Shown: positions 17,709 to 26,315 of the stretch, piece by piece
Position numbering within the stretch: position 1 is the stretch's first letter
How the letters are laid out: each line of letters begins with the position of its first letter
NCBI RefSeq assembly: GCF_029504655.1
Contig: NZ_JAQFIL010000001.1
Span: 1,493,001-1,557,000 of the forward strand
Reading direction: 5' to 3'
DNA length: 64,000 nt
Origin: Catalinimonas alkaloidigena
GTDB taxonomy: Bacteria; Bacteroidota; Bacteroidia; Cytophagales; Cyclobacteriaceae
Notes under the pieces: generated by a model
Told to the model about the DNA's origin: nothing
The model's input: only the letters and a program-made list of their open reading frames with translations
The model's database searches: none
Program-made: the position numbers and the translations under genes

Positions 17709-18443
17709 TTAAACTTTTCTTTTTAGTTCAAAATGCTGGCCCAAATAAACTCTTCTTACCTGTTCATCATTGGCAAGGTCTTCAGCGCTACCGGCTTTAA
17801 GTAGCTTTCCTTCAAACATGAGATAAGCCCGATCAGTAATGGACAATGTTTCGTTGACATTATGGTCAGTGATCAATATTCCGATATTCTTATTTTTGAG
17901 CTGGGCTACAATCGTCTGAATTTCTTCAACTGCAATAGGGTCCACGCCAGCGAAAGGCTCGTCAAGCAACACAAAATCAGGGTCTACTGCCAGGGCACGG
18001 GCAATCTCGGTACGTCTTCTTTCTCCGCCAGACAGTACCATGCCCATATTTTTTCTCACATGTGTTAGACTAAATTCTTCAAGTAGGGCATCAGCCTTCA
18101 GATGTCTTTCTTTTTTGGACATTTTGGTCATCTCTAGTACGGCAAGAATGTTGTCTTCCACACTGAGCTTACGAAAAACCGACGCTTCCTGGGCAAGATA
18201 ACCGATACCTTTTTTGGCACGCTTGTACATAGGTAAAGCGGTGATTTCCTGACCATCCAAAAAAATTTGACCTTCATTAGGTTTGATCAAACCTACAATC
18301 ATGTAAAAAGTAGTCGTCTTGCCTGCCCCATTGGGCCCTAGAAGTCCGACAATTTCTCCCTGAGAAACCTCCAAACTAATATGGTCTACTACGGTTCTTT
18401 TCTTATATTTTTTGACCAGATTTTCACCTCTAAGTCTCTTCAT
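17709..18443 (-). CDS. lptB: LPS export ABC transporter ATP-binding protein LptB
   Basis: This 244-residue cytoplasmic ATPase powers lipopolysaccharide extraction from the inner membrane by LptFG. Visible motifs are Walker [10 protein letters not shown] (36-44), the Q-loop in YLAQEASVF, signature LSGGERRR, Walker [14 protein letters not shown] and the switch His in ITDHNV. These sequences, especially the [12 protein letters not shown] context, are typical of LptB rather than of a general ABC ATPase. It probably leads an operon with the GH3-like gene. Confidence 0.92.
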   Translation of the reverse strand: MKRLRGENLVKKYKKRTVVDHISLEVSQGEIVGLLGPNGAGKTTTFYMIVGLIKPNEGQIFLDGQEITALPMYKRAKKGIGYLAQEASVFRKLSVEDNILAVLEMTKMSKKERHLKADALLEEFSLTHVRKNMGMVLSGGERRRTEIARALAVDPDFVLLDEPFAGVDPIAVEEIQTIVAQLKNKNIGILITDHNVNETLSITDRAYLMFEGKLLKAGSAEDLANDEQVRRVYLGQHFELKRKV

Positions 18444-18717
18444 CGGTTTGCGTGGTTGTGTAATAAAGCACCAACATAGGTTGCATGATACAATACTATT
18501 AGCAAAAAACCTGCAAATATAGCTTAATAGTATTTATCAATGTTGTTTTCAAACAAATATAAAGGGCATGATAATTCTTTTTAAGGGTAAAAATGTCAGA
18601 GGATTTTGGGTCGCAAATGTTTAGCAAGGGTGAGGCATGAAATGGATTCTATCTCATGTCAAAAAAAATTGGCGTGACTATTAATAACTGTGATGTTTAA
18701 CTTTTGCAAATAGAGTG

Positions 18718-18725
18718 TAAGTTTG
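18718..18725 (+). promoter_or_regulatory. Possible -7 box upstream of folC
   Basis: TAAGTTTG matches the TAnnTTTG box and lies 16 bp before the folC ATG. No well-spaced TTG was found upstream, so the assignment is weak. Confidence 0.35.
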
Positions 18726-18741
18726 CAGCAAATTTGAGTTT

Positions 18742-20037
18742 ATGAACTATCAGGAGGCTACTAAATATTTGTACGATGCTTTGCCGATGTTTCAGCGGAT
18801 TGGGAATGCGGCTTTTAAAAAAGATCTGGGAAACACACTGGCTCTATGCGAATATTTAGGTCAGCCTCAGGACGACTTCCCCAGTGTGCACATTGCGGGT
18901 ACCAACGGAAAAGGAAGCAGTGCCCATAGTATCGCGGCCGTTTTACAGGAAGCAGGGTATAAAACGGGTTTATATACATCTCCACACCTCAAAGACTTTA
19001 CGGAAAGGATCAGGATTAATGGTCAGCCTATTGATCAACAGTCAGTGGTTGATTTTGTCGTACATCACAGAGATTTTATAGATCAGCTAAAGCCTTCATT
19101 TTTTGAGACTACTGTCGCGATGGCTTTTGACTATTTCAGTCGTGAAAAAGTGGATATCGCAGTCATAGAAGTAGGTATGGGGGGACGGTTTGATTCTACC
19201 AACGTCATATATCCTATCCTAAGCCTTATTACCCATATTGGTTTAGATCATACTGCATTTTTAGGTGATACCCTGGAAAAGATCGCTTTTGAAAAAGCAG
19301 GTATTATTAAGCCGGATGTACCCGTAGTGATCGGAGAGAGGCAAGGAGCTACGCAGGCTGTTTTTGAAAAAGTTGCCAAAGACAAAAACACTTCCCTTCA
19401 TTTTGCCCAGGACACTTATCAGGTAAACATCGCTGCAATTGTTAATGGTAAATACACTGTAAATGTAAAAAAGGAAGATGAGTTAATCTTTAATGACCTG
19501 GCTCTTTCTCTGGGAGCACATTATCAAATCAAAAACCTGCCTGGTATTCTCAAGTCAGTAGACGTGCTGAAAACACTGGGATATCAAATAACGCAGGAGC
19601 AGATACGCACTGCTTTGGGCAACGTAAGCCAGCTTACAGGACTCAGGGGACGCTGGCAGATCATTCAAAAGAAACCATTAATCATATGCGATACCGGGCA
19701 TAATCAGGGCGCATTTGAAGAAATCGGGCTGCAACTCAAGCATATTCAATACAACAGACTTTTTGTGGTGATTGGTATGAATGAGGAAAAAGATCCGCAG
19801 ACTGTATTATCACTACTACCAGAGCATGCGTACTATCTCTTCTGTCAGGCTGATTTGCCACGTGCCATGCCGGTGGAGTTGTTAACGCAAAAAGCAGAAG
19901 CTTCAGGTTTTTCCGGTGAAAGTTTTAAACAGGTACATGCTGCATATCAGAGAGCAAAAAAGCTAGCTAATAAAGATGATTGCATATTTGTAGGCGGAAG
20001 TACTTTTGTAGTAGCTGAAATTGAAGACTTATCATGA
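18742..20037 (+). CDS. folC: Folylpolyglutamate synthase / dihydrofolate synthase
   Basis: This 431-residue Mur-ligase-like enzyme adds glutamate to folates and usually makes dihydrofolate from dihydropteroate. The P-loop is GTNGKGS at 53-59. The family segments TSPHLKDFTERIRING, EVGMGGRFDSTNV, HIGLDHTAFLGDTLEKIAFEKAGI and, in the C-terminal domain, CDTGHNQGAFE are all present. Length is normal. Its stop overlaps the start of trmB by four bases (ATGA), which indicates a two-gene operon. Confidence 0.93.
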   Translation: MNYQEATKYLYDALPMFQRIGNAAFKKDLGNTLALCEYLGQPQDDFPSVHIAGTNGKGSSAHSIAAVLQEAGYKTGLYTSPHLKDFTERIRINGQPIDQQSVVDFVVHHRDFIDQLKPSFFETTVAMAFDYFSREKVDIAVIEVGMGGRFDSTNVIYPILSLITHIGLDHTAFLGDTLEKIAFEKAGIIKPDVPVVIGERQGATQAVFEKVAKDKNTSLHFAQDTYQVNIAAIVNGKYTVNVKKEDELIFNDLALSLGAHYQIKNLPGILKSVDVLKTLGYQITQEQIRTALGNVSQLTGLRGRWQIIQKKPLIICDTGHNQGAFEEIGLQLKHIQYNRLFVVIGMNEEKDPQTVLSLLPEHAYYLFCQADLPRAMPVELLTQKAEASGFSGESFKQVHAAYQRAKKLANKDDCIFVGGSTFVVAEIEDLS

Positions 20038-20690
20038 GAAGTAAACTAAACAGATTTAAAGATAACGAAGAGCGTAGGAACGTTGTGCAACCCGGTAAAC
20101 CTATATTTGATACTATCAAAGGTAATTGGCATCAGTTTTTCGGAAATGATCATCCTATTGTTTTTGAATTAGGCTGTGGCAGAGGGGAGTACACTGTGGG
20201 GCTGGCCCGTAGGTTTCCTAAAAGAAATTATGTAGGTGTAGATGTAAAAGGCGCCAGAATCTGGAAGGGGAGCAGTGTAGCCATTGAAGAAGGGCTGCTT
20301 AATGTAGCATTCCTAAGAATCCGGATTCTGGAAATTGAGAAATATGTAGAAGAGAATGAGTTGGATGAAATCTGGATCACCTTTCCCGACCCCCGACCCA
20401 AGAAAAGAGACATCAAGCGCAGACTGACGAGCGAAAGGTTTATGGATATCTACAAAAAGCTTCTCAAAAAGGGAGGAATTGTTCATTTCAAGACTGATAA
20501 TGAAGCGCTTTTTGCATTTACACGAGCACTACTGGAAGATAGAAAAGATATCATAAACCTTGAATATACCTACGATTATCATGCTTCAAAATTCAAAGAA
20601 GAGCTACCCGATATTGTTACCAAATACGAGGAGCAATTCATGCGTGAAGGAGTGAAGATAAAGTATCTGAGATTCAATTTTTCAGATTGA
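20034..20690 (+). CDS. trmB: tRNA (guanine-N7)-methyltransferase TrmB
   Basis: This 218-residue SAM-dependent enzyme makes m7G46 in tRNAs. Motif I is ELGCGRGEY (near residues 45-53), followed by VGVDVKGARIWKG, the substrate-binding WITFPDPRPKKRDIKRRL and HFKTDNE, all diagnostic for TrmB. It is translationally coupled to folC by an ATGA overlap. About 80 AT-rich bases separate it from the next gene. Confidence 0.93.
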   Translation: MRSKLNRFKDNEERRNVVQPGKPIFDTIKGNWHQFFGNDHPIVFELGCGRGEYTVGLARRFPKRNYVGVDVKGARIWKGSSVAIEEGLLNVAFLRIRILEIEKYVEENELDEIWITFPDPRPKKRDIKRRLTSERFMDIYKKLLKKGGIVHFKTDNEALFAFTRALLEDRKDIINLEYTYDYHASKFKEELPDIVTKYEEQFMREGVKIKYLRFNFSD

Positions 20691-20797
20691 GTACATATTT
20701 ATAAAATTAATATTTCCTAAATATTGGTGTTAATTATTCAATAATTTTTATTATTTTCCATTCTATTGTAGTGTTTTTTATCAAAAATATTAATAGC

Positions 20798-21106
20798 ATG
20801 GGAATGCCGGATGAAAATGAAGCGGTCAGGGGTTTGCTAAACTTGATTTCTACTAACAATAAAAATCTTGAATGGAAAAAACGTTGTATTTACAGTAACG
20901 GTCAGGATAATAATGTTTTGGAAATTAAATTTTATCAGTATCCCCGCAATACACAGGTAGGTAGAATAGTATACAATGCAAACAGTGGAAATGTGCTCCA
21001 GATGAAATATAGAGGGGCAGTTACACGCGCGCCTGGCCATATTGTTGATATACTGCTTGATATGATCAACCTGGAAAACGAATGCCATAGCCAGTCTTTG
21101 CTCTAG
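20798..21106 (+). CDS. Small protein of unknown function
   Basis: From the ATG at 20798 this encodes 102 residues. The protein is soluble with no signal peptide. It looks like an alpha-beta protein (RGLLNLISTNNKNLEWKKRC, then two beta hairpins and a final helix HIVDILLDMINLE). I do not recognise the family. A GTG at 20771 would add nine residues rich in Phe and Ile. I prefer the ATG because the extension looks like untranslated leader. Confidence 0.5.
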   Translation: MGMPDENEAVRGLLNLISTNNKNLEWKKRCIYSNGQDNNVLEIKFYQYPRNTQVGRIVYNANSGNVLQMKYRGAVTRAPGHIVDILLDMINLENECHSQSLL

Positions 21107-21171
21107 GATAAGATTAATTCTTCCGATTTCCCATCCTCTTCTTATCTTTGCGGCTCACTTGAGTAGCCGTT

Positions 21172-21903
21172 ATGGATAAAATTTCTTTTACACTTGCTGA
21201 GCAGGATATTCCGGCAGTCATCAGCATTAGTCTCGCCATTATTGGCTTTATTGCTTTTTGGTTTATTGCCGAGTCCCCCCAGCGAAAAGCTTCTTTTGAT
21301 CAAAAATATTCTGAAGAGAAAGCCACTGTACTTTGGGTACAGTTTCAAAAATATACTGGCGTCCTTTTTCTGGGCATTATTCCCCTTGTCATCTGCCTGA
21401 TTACCCTGCCTTTTTCACTGACTGAGCTCGGTCTGGGGTTTCACCACACGGGCACTTCCATGTTATGGATCTGTGGGTTGTCCTGTATTATTTTTCCATT
21501 AAACATCAGTGCTGCCAAAAGACCCCAGAATTTGAGTATGTACCCTATGATTAGGGCAAAAGTATGGGACAGTAAGCTCATTGCCATCAATGCCCTGGCT
21601 ACCATATCATATCTGTTTGCATATGAGTTACTATTCAGAGGAATATTGTTGACTGCTTGTGTGTATAGCTTAGGCGTTTGGCCAGCTATCGTTATTAATG
21701 TGGCCCTGTATTCAGCAGTCCATTTGCCTAAAGGGCCTGCAGAAACAATAGGCGCTTTGCCTTTCGGTTTACTCATTTGTTATATCACCCTGACTACAGG
21801 AACCATATGGGTGGCAGTGGTGATTCACATCATCCTCTCACTCAGCAATGACTACCTCGCATTGCATTATAACCCTGAAATGAAGGTAAAAACCCGGTCA
21901 TGA
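21172..21903 (+). CDS. CPBP-like intramembrane protease family protein
   Basis: This 243-residue integral membrane protein has about seven hydrophobic segments. The C-terminal half resembles the CPBP (Abi) protease domain: YELLFRG where the family has EExxxR, then ALYSAVHLP in the place of FxxxH, and a final HIILSLSND. The first Glu of motif 1 is Tyr here and Phe of motif 2 is Tyr, so proteolytic activity is doubtful. The stop overlaps the next gene (SDR) by four bases, so the pair is an operon. The substrate is unknown. Confidence 0.65.
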   Translation: MDKISFTLAEQDIPAVISISLAIIGFIAFWFIAESPQRKASFDQKYSEEKATVLWVQFQKYTGVLFLGIIPLVICLITLPFSLTELGLGFHHTGTSMLWICGLSCIIFPLNISAAKRPQNLSMYPMIRAKVWDSKLIAINALATISYLFAYELLFRGILLTACVYSLGVWPAIVINVALYSAVHLPKGPAETIGALPFGLLICYITLTTGTIWVAVVIHIILSLSNDYLALHYNPEMKVKTRS

Positions 21904-22721
21904 AGCATAAGCAAGCCTTTAAAGATAAAGTGGCCATCGTTACTGGCTCCAGCATGGGAATTGGAAAAGCTACAGCAAAACTACTTGGAGAGCAGGGAGC
22001 AAAAGTGGTCCTGAATGGTAGAACTGCCGAGCGTCTGGAGCAGACTGCTGCAAACATGAAATCTATTGGTTTGGATGTACTGGCAGTGCAGGCTGACATG
22101 AGTAAAGTAGATGATTGTAAGAAGTTAATTGATGAGACGATCAAGTATTATGGCCGTTTGGATATTCTCATCAATAATGCGGGAATGTCATCCAGAGGGT
22201 ATTTTGAAGAACTGGACCCTAAAGTTTTCCAGGACATGATGAATATTAACTTTTTGGGCTGTGTATTTCCTACTCGCTTTGCCATTCCCCATCTCAAAGA
22301 AAGTAAAGGAAGTGTGGTTTTTATTTCCAGTGTAGCCGGAATCAGAGGGTTGCCTGAAACAATCATGTATTGTGCTTCCAAAATGGCATTAACCTCTATA
22401 GCTGAATCACTGAAAGTAGAGCTTGCGGAATATCATATCCACGTAGGTATTGTCTATGTTGGAATCACTCAAAATGATGAGGGTAAGAAAGTGATTGGTA
22501 AAGACGGAAAACTGGTGCTCCTGGAGTCACGAGAGGATAGAAAAGCTCAAAACCCCGAAGATGTTGCGAAATCTATTGTAAAAAACATTAAGAAAAGGAA
22601 GTTCAAATCTATATTAACACTACTTGGTAAAGTTAATTTTTTCGCCAATATACTCATTCCTCGTATTGTTGATCGTATTCTTATCCGTGCAAAAGGTAGA
22701 ATCAACCAAATGAATAAGTGA
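21900..22721 (+). CDS. Short-chain dehydrogenase/reductase (SDR)
   Basis: This 273-residue classical SDR shows the cofactor motif TGSSMGIGKA (residues about 15-24), NNAG near 93, the catalytic Ser in VFISSVAG and the YCASK (Tyr-x-x-x-Lys) motif near 160. NRT at the end of beta-2 suggests a preference for NADP. The C-terminal extension (KVNFFANILIPRIVDRILI) is hydrophobic and may attach the enzyme to the membrane, which fits cotranslation with the CPBP-like membrane gene just upstream. The substrate is unknown. Confidence 0.85.
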   Translation: MKHKQAFKDKVAIVTGSSMGIGKATAKLLGEQGAKVVLNGRTAERLEQTAANMKSIGLDVLAVQADMSKVDDCKKLIDETIKYYGRLDILINNAGMSSRGYFEELDPKVFQDMMNINFLGCVFPTRFAIPHLKESKGSVVFISSVAGIRGLPETIMYCASKMALTSIAESLKVELAEYHIHVGIVYVGITQNDEGKKVIGKDGKLVLLESREDRKAQNPEDVAKSIVKNIKKRKFKSILTLLGKVNFFANILIPRIVDRILIRAKGRINQMNK

Positions 22722-23018
22722 TTTTGGAAATAGTTATTCTGAAAAAATGTTATTATTGATGAAGTGATTTACTTCAAAAGGACTAATATTATTGTCATGC
22801 AGTACCTAAGTATAACAGAAAAATAGTACTTTTGAAGTTATAAGTATTGCAAGTATGCGCACTTTTGTGTGTAATGACGAAAGTCACTTCATTCTTATCA
22901 TAAGATAATATCTAAATTTAGAATATCGCTTAACACTAAGTTTTAAAAGTAAAATTTAATTTTTTCAATAATTATATGTAATTTTTGTGGTTTACTTAAG
23001 TGTTGAGCTCTGTGTAAG

Positions 23019-23417
23019 ATGAAAAAAGTAGATAAATTACTTTTAATAGATGATGATAGCATTGCTAACTTCGTCAATCGTTATCTGATCACATGGCTTG
23101 ACCTGACCCATGAGTTAATCGTCACGCATAGTGTTCCTTCAGCAAAACAGGCACTACTCTCTATGATGGAGAAAATGGATGAAAAGCAGGCCAATGAATA
23201 TGTAATCTTGCTGGATACAAAATTTGAATATTTTAACAAACTACTCCCTTCTTACTTCCTTGGCAGTTTGCCACCCCCCCAAAAAGAAAGCCTTTACCTG
23301 ATTGTAATTTCCTACAACAAATATGAAGACCCTTCACTCTCTTTTCGTTTAGAGGATACGTTAGACAAACCGGTAACTCGAGATAAACTAAGCCTGGCCT
23401 GGAATAAAATGAATTGA
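23019..23417 (+). CDS. Stand-alone response-regulator receiver protein
   Basis: This 132-residue single-domain receiver has acidic residues Asp11-13 (LIDDDS), phospho-acceptor Asp66 (VILLDTKF) and conserved Lys117 (DKPVT). No output domain is attached. Small receiver proteins of this type are common in Bacteroidota and are phosphorylated by histidine kinases located elsewhere. No kinase gene is near. The sequence between strand 3 and strand 4 is longer than usual (YFNKLLPSYFLGSLPPPQ). Confidence 0.8.
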   Translation: MKKVDKLLLIDDDSIANFVNRYLITWLDLTHELIVTHSVPSAKQALLSMMEKMDEKQANEYVILLDTKFEYFNKLLPSYFLGSLPPPQKESLYLIVISYNKYEDPSLSFRLEDTLDKPVTRDKLSLAWNKMN

Positions 23418-23488
23418 GTTAATACATTCCATAAAAGAGAGGGGCTACACCATTGAATATTATGTATACCCCTTTTTGTCTGGTTTAT

Positions 23489-25936
23489 TTAATTTGCTCT
23501 TTGCCTCAGGTCATCAGATGCAGTGCCACGTTTTCTGGCTTGTTTAACTTTATCATTACCAAAGCGGTAAGAAAGGTTTAGCATAAATACTCTGGACTCC
23601 CACTTGTTTTTTACTACGGTATCAATATCACCTTGTACTATATTTACCCTATTATTACGGATATTGAACACGTCATCCAGACTGGCCTGTATCTTCAATT
23701 TACCTACAGATTTAGAAATACCCGCATCTATCTGGTACTGCTCCTGAATTTCAAAAATACCCCAAAGTTGAGGAGACTGATACATCCCCATGAGCTCAAA
23801 CTTAATGTCACCAGGAAGGGTGAAAGTATTTTGCATTCTTGCCATATAGCTTAGTCGACTCTTATCTACTTGCCCTCCTTCTGAAAATGATGATTCTATT
23901 GTATTGTAAAAACCCGTTAGGTTAAAGTTCATTACCCACCATTGGGTAAGGGGTAGCGGAGCCGCTATATTGGCACTGTAGTTTCTCTGTTTATCCAGAT
24001 TGACGGTAGTCTGGAAAGTAGTCTGGCTCTCTTCATCCTGCTCCAGCACCTGTGTAATTGCGTCATTGGTTTCATTATAGTTAAGGGTCAGGAACACCGC
24101 GCTTTTGAAGCCATAATTCAACCCGTATGCATTCGTATATTGGGGGTTGAGGAAGGGGTTACCCCTTTCAAAAGTAAAACGATCCAGAAAGAACTCAAAT
24201 GGATTCAGATTACTATAGTTGGGTCGGTCAATTCTACGGCTATATGATAATGAGAAGCTGTGGTTCTCAGACATGGTATACGACAGACTGGCACTGGGAA
24301 AGAGGTTAAAGTATTCTCGCTCGGCAGCACTGTCCAAAGTTACCGAGTAGCCCATAGAAGAAGTATACTCCCCCCTGAGGCCAGCTTGTAATTGCCAGGC
24401 TTCGTTAAATTTTTTGCTTACATTTAAATAAGCTGCATGTATTTGTTCGTCGTACTGAAAACGGTTGCTTCTGAGCGTATCTTTTTGTAGTTCGCCATCC
24501 TCAATCGTATTAAAGTCCAGATTATTATCTGTGGTTACTTTACTGGTTTTGAGCCCGCTTTCCAGACCCCAGTCGCCAAATATGGTAGTGCTATAGTCTG
24601 CTTTGATGGCAAGGATATCAATATTTGTATTCATGTTGGTGCGCACCAAAAGCGGGGGTTCTGTAGTTTCTCCTTCATTGCTAAAGTAGAAATTATCATT
24701 TTTTTGATAGCTTTCGCGATCCCACACGGCATAATCTGCATCAAAGCTAAGCTCGCCTCCATTGGCTAGTTCCTGCTTAAAATTAAGGTTGTAGGTTATA
24801 TTTGTCCAGTTGTTTCCTGAACGGTTTTCAGCATTTAAGCCATCATAAGGATTATCATAAACGCCACCCAGTATGGTGGTATTTTTCGCGTCTCCGTTCC
24901 ATTCTCCAAAATTTCCACTTACCAATACGCCAATAGTGCTTTTGGGCGCAACATACCAGTCAGCACCGCTACGGAAATTATTGTTATGTACCCAGTTGAT
25001 CATACGGGATGACTGATCAAAAGTAGTGATGGCAGTATCACCCAGCTCTGTACGGTAAGGTATGTTACGGAAGATATCGTTATTCTGAACCTTTTTGCTG
25101 TAATAGTGACTATAGTTTCCAAAAAGATTAACTTTTTCAGAACGGTAATTCAGGTTCAGGCTTGGGTTTAGCTTGGGATAATTACCATAGCCTACCCCTA
25201 CACTTACATTTCCATTCAACCCCATATCAGAAGATTTTTTTCTTACAATATTGATGATGCCCGCATTACCTTCCGCATCATACTTGGCAGGAGGATTATC
25301 CATGATTTCGATCTTCTCAATATTTTCAGCAGAGGTACTTTCCAATAGCTGAGAAAGGTCACTGTCTGAAAGGTAAGTGGGCTTGCCATCCAGATAAACC
25401 AATACGTTTGATTTTCCTTTCACACTGATGTTTCCATCCTGGTCTACTGTAACTCCGGGAGATTTTTCCAGAATCTCTCTGGCTGTGCCATTTTTGAGAA
25501 TAGGGCTGGCTTCAACGTTGACCACCAGTGCGTTAGGTGTCATTTCCATCATGGGTTTGGTAGCAGATACTACTACTTCGTTAAGTTCGGTAGTCGTCTC
25601 TATCATCTGAATGTCAGCCATCACTTTATCGTCGTTGATGCTCATTACAGGTGAAAAGGTACTTTTATAACCAACCATTTGCGCTGAGACGATGTAATTA
25701 CCTTCAGTAATTCTCTCAATCACAAAATGGCCTGTAGTATCAGTGATGGTTCCTTTAACCAATGAAGAGTCCTGTGGATTCATGACGAGTACGTTTGCAA
25801 AAGGAACGGCCTGGCTATTTTCATCTTTCACTTTTCCAGAAAGCTGGTGCTGTGCCTCTGCCGAGAGGGCCAAAAAAATCAATGCCAGCATGAAACAAGC
25901 GGTTCGGCACCTCAAGGTAAAAATTCGTAATTGCAT
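23489..25936 (-). CDS. TonB-dependent receptor, outer-membrane beta-barrel family
   Basis: This 815-residue outer-membrane protein has a signal peptide ending ALSAEAQ, a carboxypeptidase-regulatory-like domain (residues about 30-115: LSGKVKDENSQAVPFANV), a plug domain (about 120-230, with LVYLDGKPTYLSD and GNAGIINIVRKKS), and a barrel with C-terminal LSYRFGN. The last 15 residues are basic and lie past the usual terminal aromatic residue. It is not SusC: it is shorter and has no SusD partner. These receptors are common in Bacteroidota and their substrate is unknown. Confidence 0.9.
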   Translation of the reverse strand: MQLRIFTLRCRTACFMLALIFLALSAEAQHQLSGKVKDENSQAVPFANVLVMNPQDSSLVKGTITDTTGHFVIERITEGNYIVSAQMVGYKSTFSPVMSINDDKVMADIQMIETTTELNEVVVSATKPMMEMTPNALVVNVEASPILKNGTAREILEKSPGVTVDQDGNISVKGKSNVLVYLDGKPTYLSDSDLSQLLESTSAENIEKIEIMDNPPAKYDAEGNAGIINIVRKKSSDMGLNGNVSVGVGYGNYPKLNPSLNLNYRSEKVNLFGNYSHYYSKKVQNNDIFRNIPYRTELGDTAITTFDQSSRMINWVHNNNFRSGADWYVAPKSTIGVLVSGNFGEWNGDAKNTTILGGVYDNPYDGLNAENRSGNNWTNITYNLNFKQELANGGELSFDADYAVWDRESYQKNDNFYFSNEGETTEPPLLVRTNMNTNIDILAIKADYSTTIFGDWGLESGLKTSKVTTDNNLDFNTIEDGELQKDTLRSNRFQYDEQIHAAYLNVSKKFNEAWQLQAGLRGEYTSSMGYSVTLDSAAEREYFNLFPSASLSYTMSENHSFSLSYSRRIDRPNYSNLNPFEFFLDRFTFERGNPFLNPQYTNAYGLNYGFKSAVFLTLNYNETNDAITQVLEQDEESQTTFQTTVNLDKQRNYSANIAAPLPLTQWWVMNFNLTGFYNTIESSFSEGGQVDKSRLSYMARMQNTFTLPGDIKFELMGMYQSPQLWGIFEIQEQYQIDAGISKSVGKLKIQASLDDVFNIRNNRVNIVQGDIDTVVKNKWESRVFMLNLSYRFGNDKVKQARKRGTASDDLRQRAN

Positions 25937-26315
25937 GTTAATTTAATCTTTTGGGTTAATGTCGTTTTTCGTATTAGTTAGCTTATCCAAAAAAATGTTG
26001 CAGTGATCAGGATAAACTAGGTACAAAGTAATACATAGTACTAGGCCAAGAACAATGCCACTATCACTTATAGTAGCTTGCCTCCAAAGGATTCACTTTT
26101 GAAGTAATGATGAAGAAATGGGGTAGAGAGTTGCTTATGGGTAATTTTTCTCCGGAGATTTTTTTAAGAAAAACATTAATATAAAAAACAGAGACAAGAA
26201 GCTCACTTTCAAGTGTTCACTAGTGTACAAGATATGTACGCTAACGCACACCATTTGCAATGAAACGCAAAGACTCTTTGCATTAGCTTTCTATATATAC
26301 ATACGGTCCTATACA
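25937..26315. other. Intergenic region between TonB receptor and ABC permease
   Basis: About 380 bases hold no gene. A 7-bp palindrome GCAAAGACTCTTTGC lies near 26267-26281, close to the permease stop, but lacks a T-run. The part next to 25936 probably holds the promoter of the TonB receptor gene. Confidence 0.4.

Noticed and set aside
26267..26281. Palindrome GCAAAGACTCTTTGC as terminator of the ABC permease gene
   Set aside because: No T-run follows on the minus strand and the stem is only 7 bp; left as a note in the intergenic entry.
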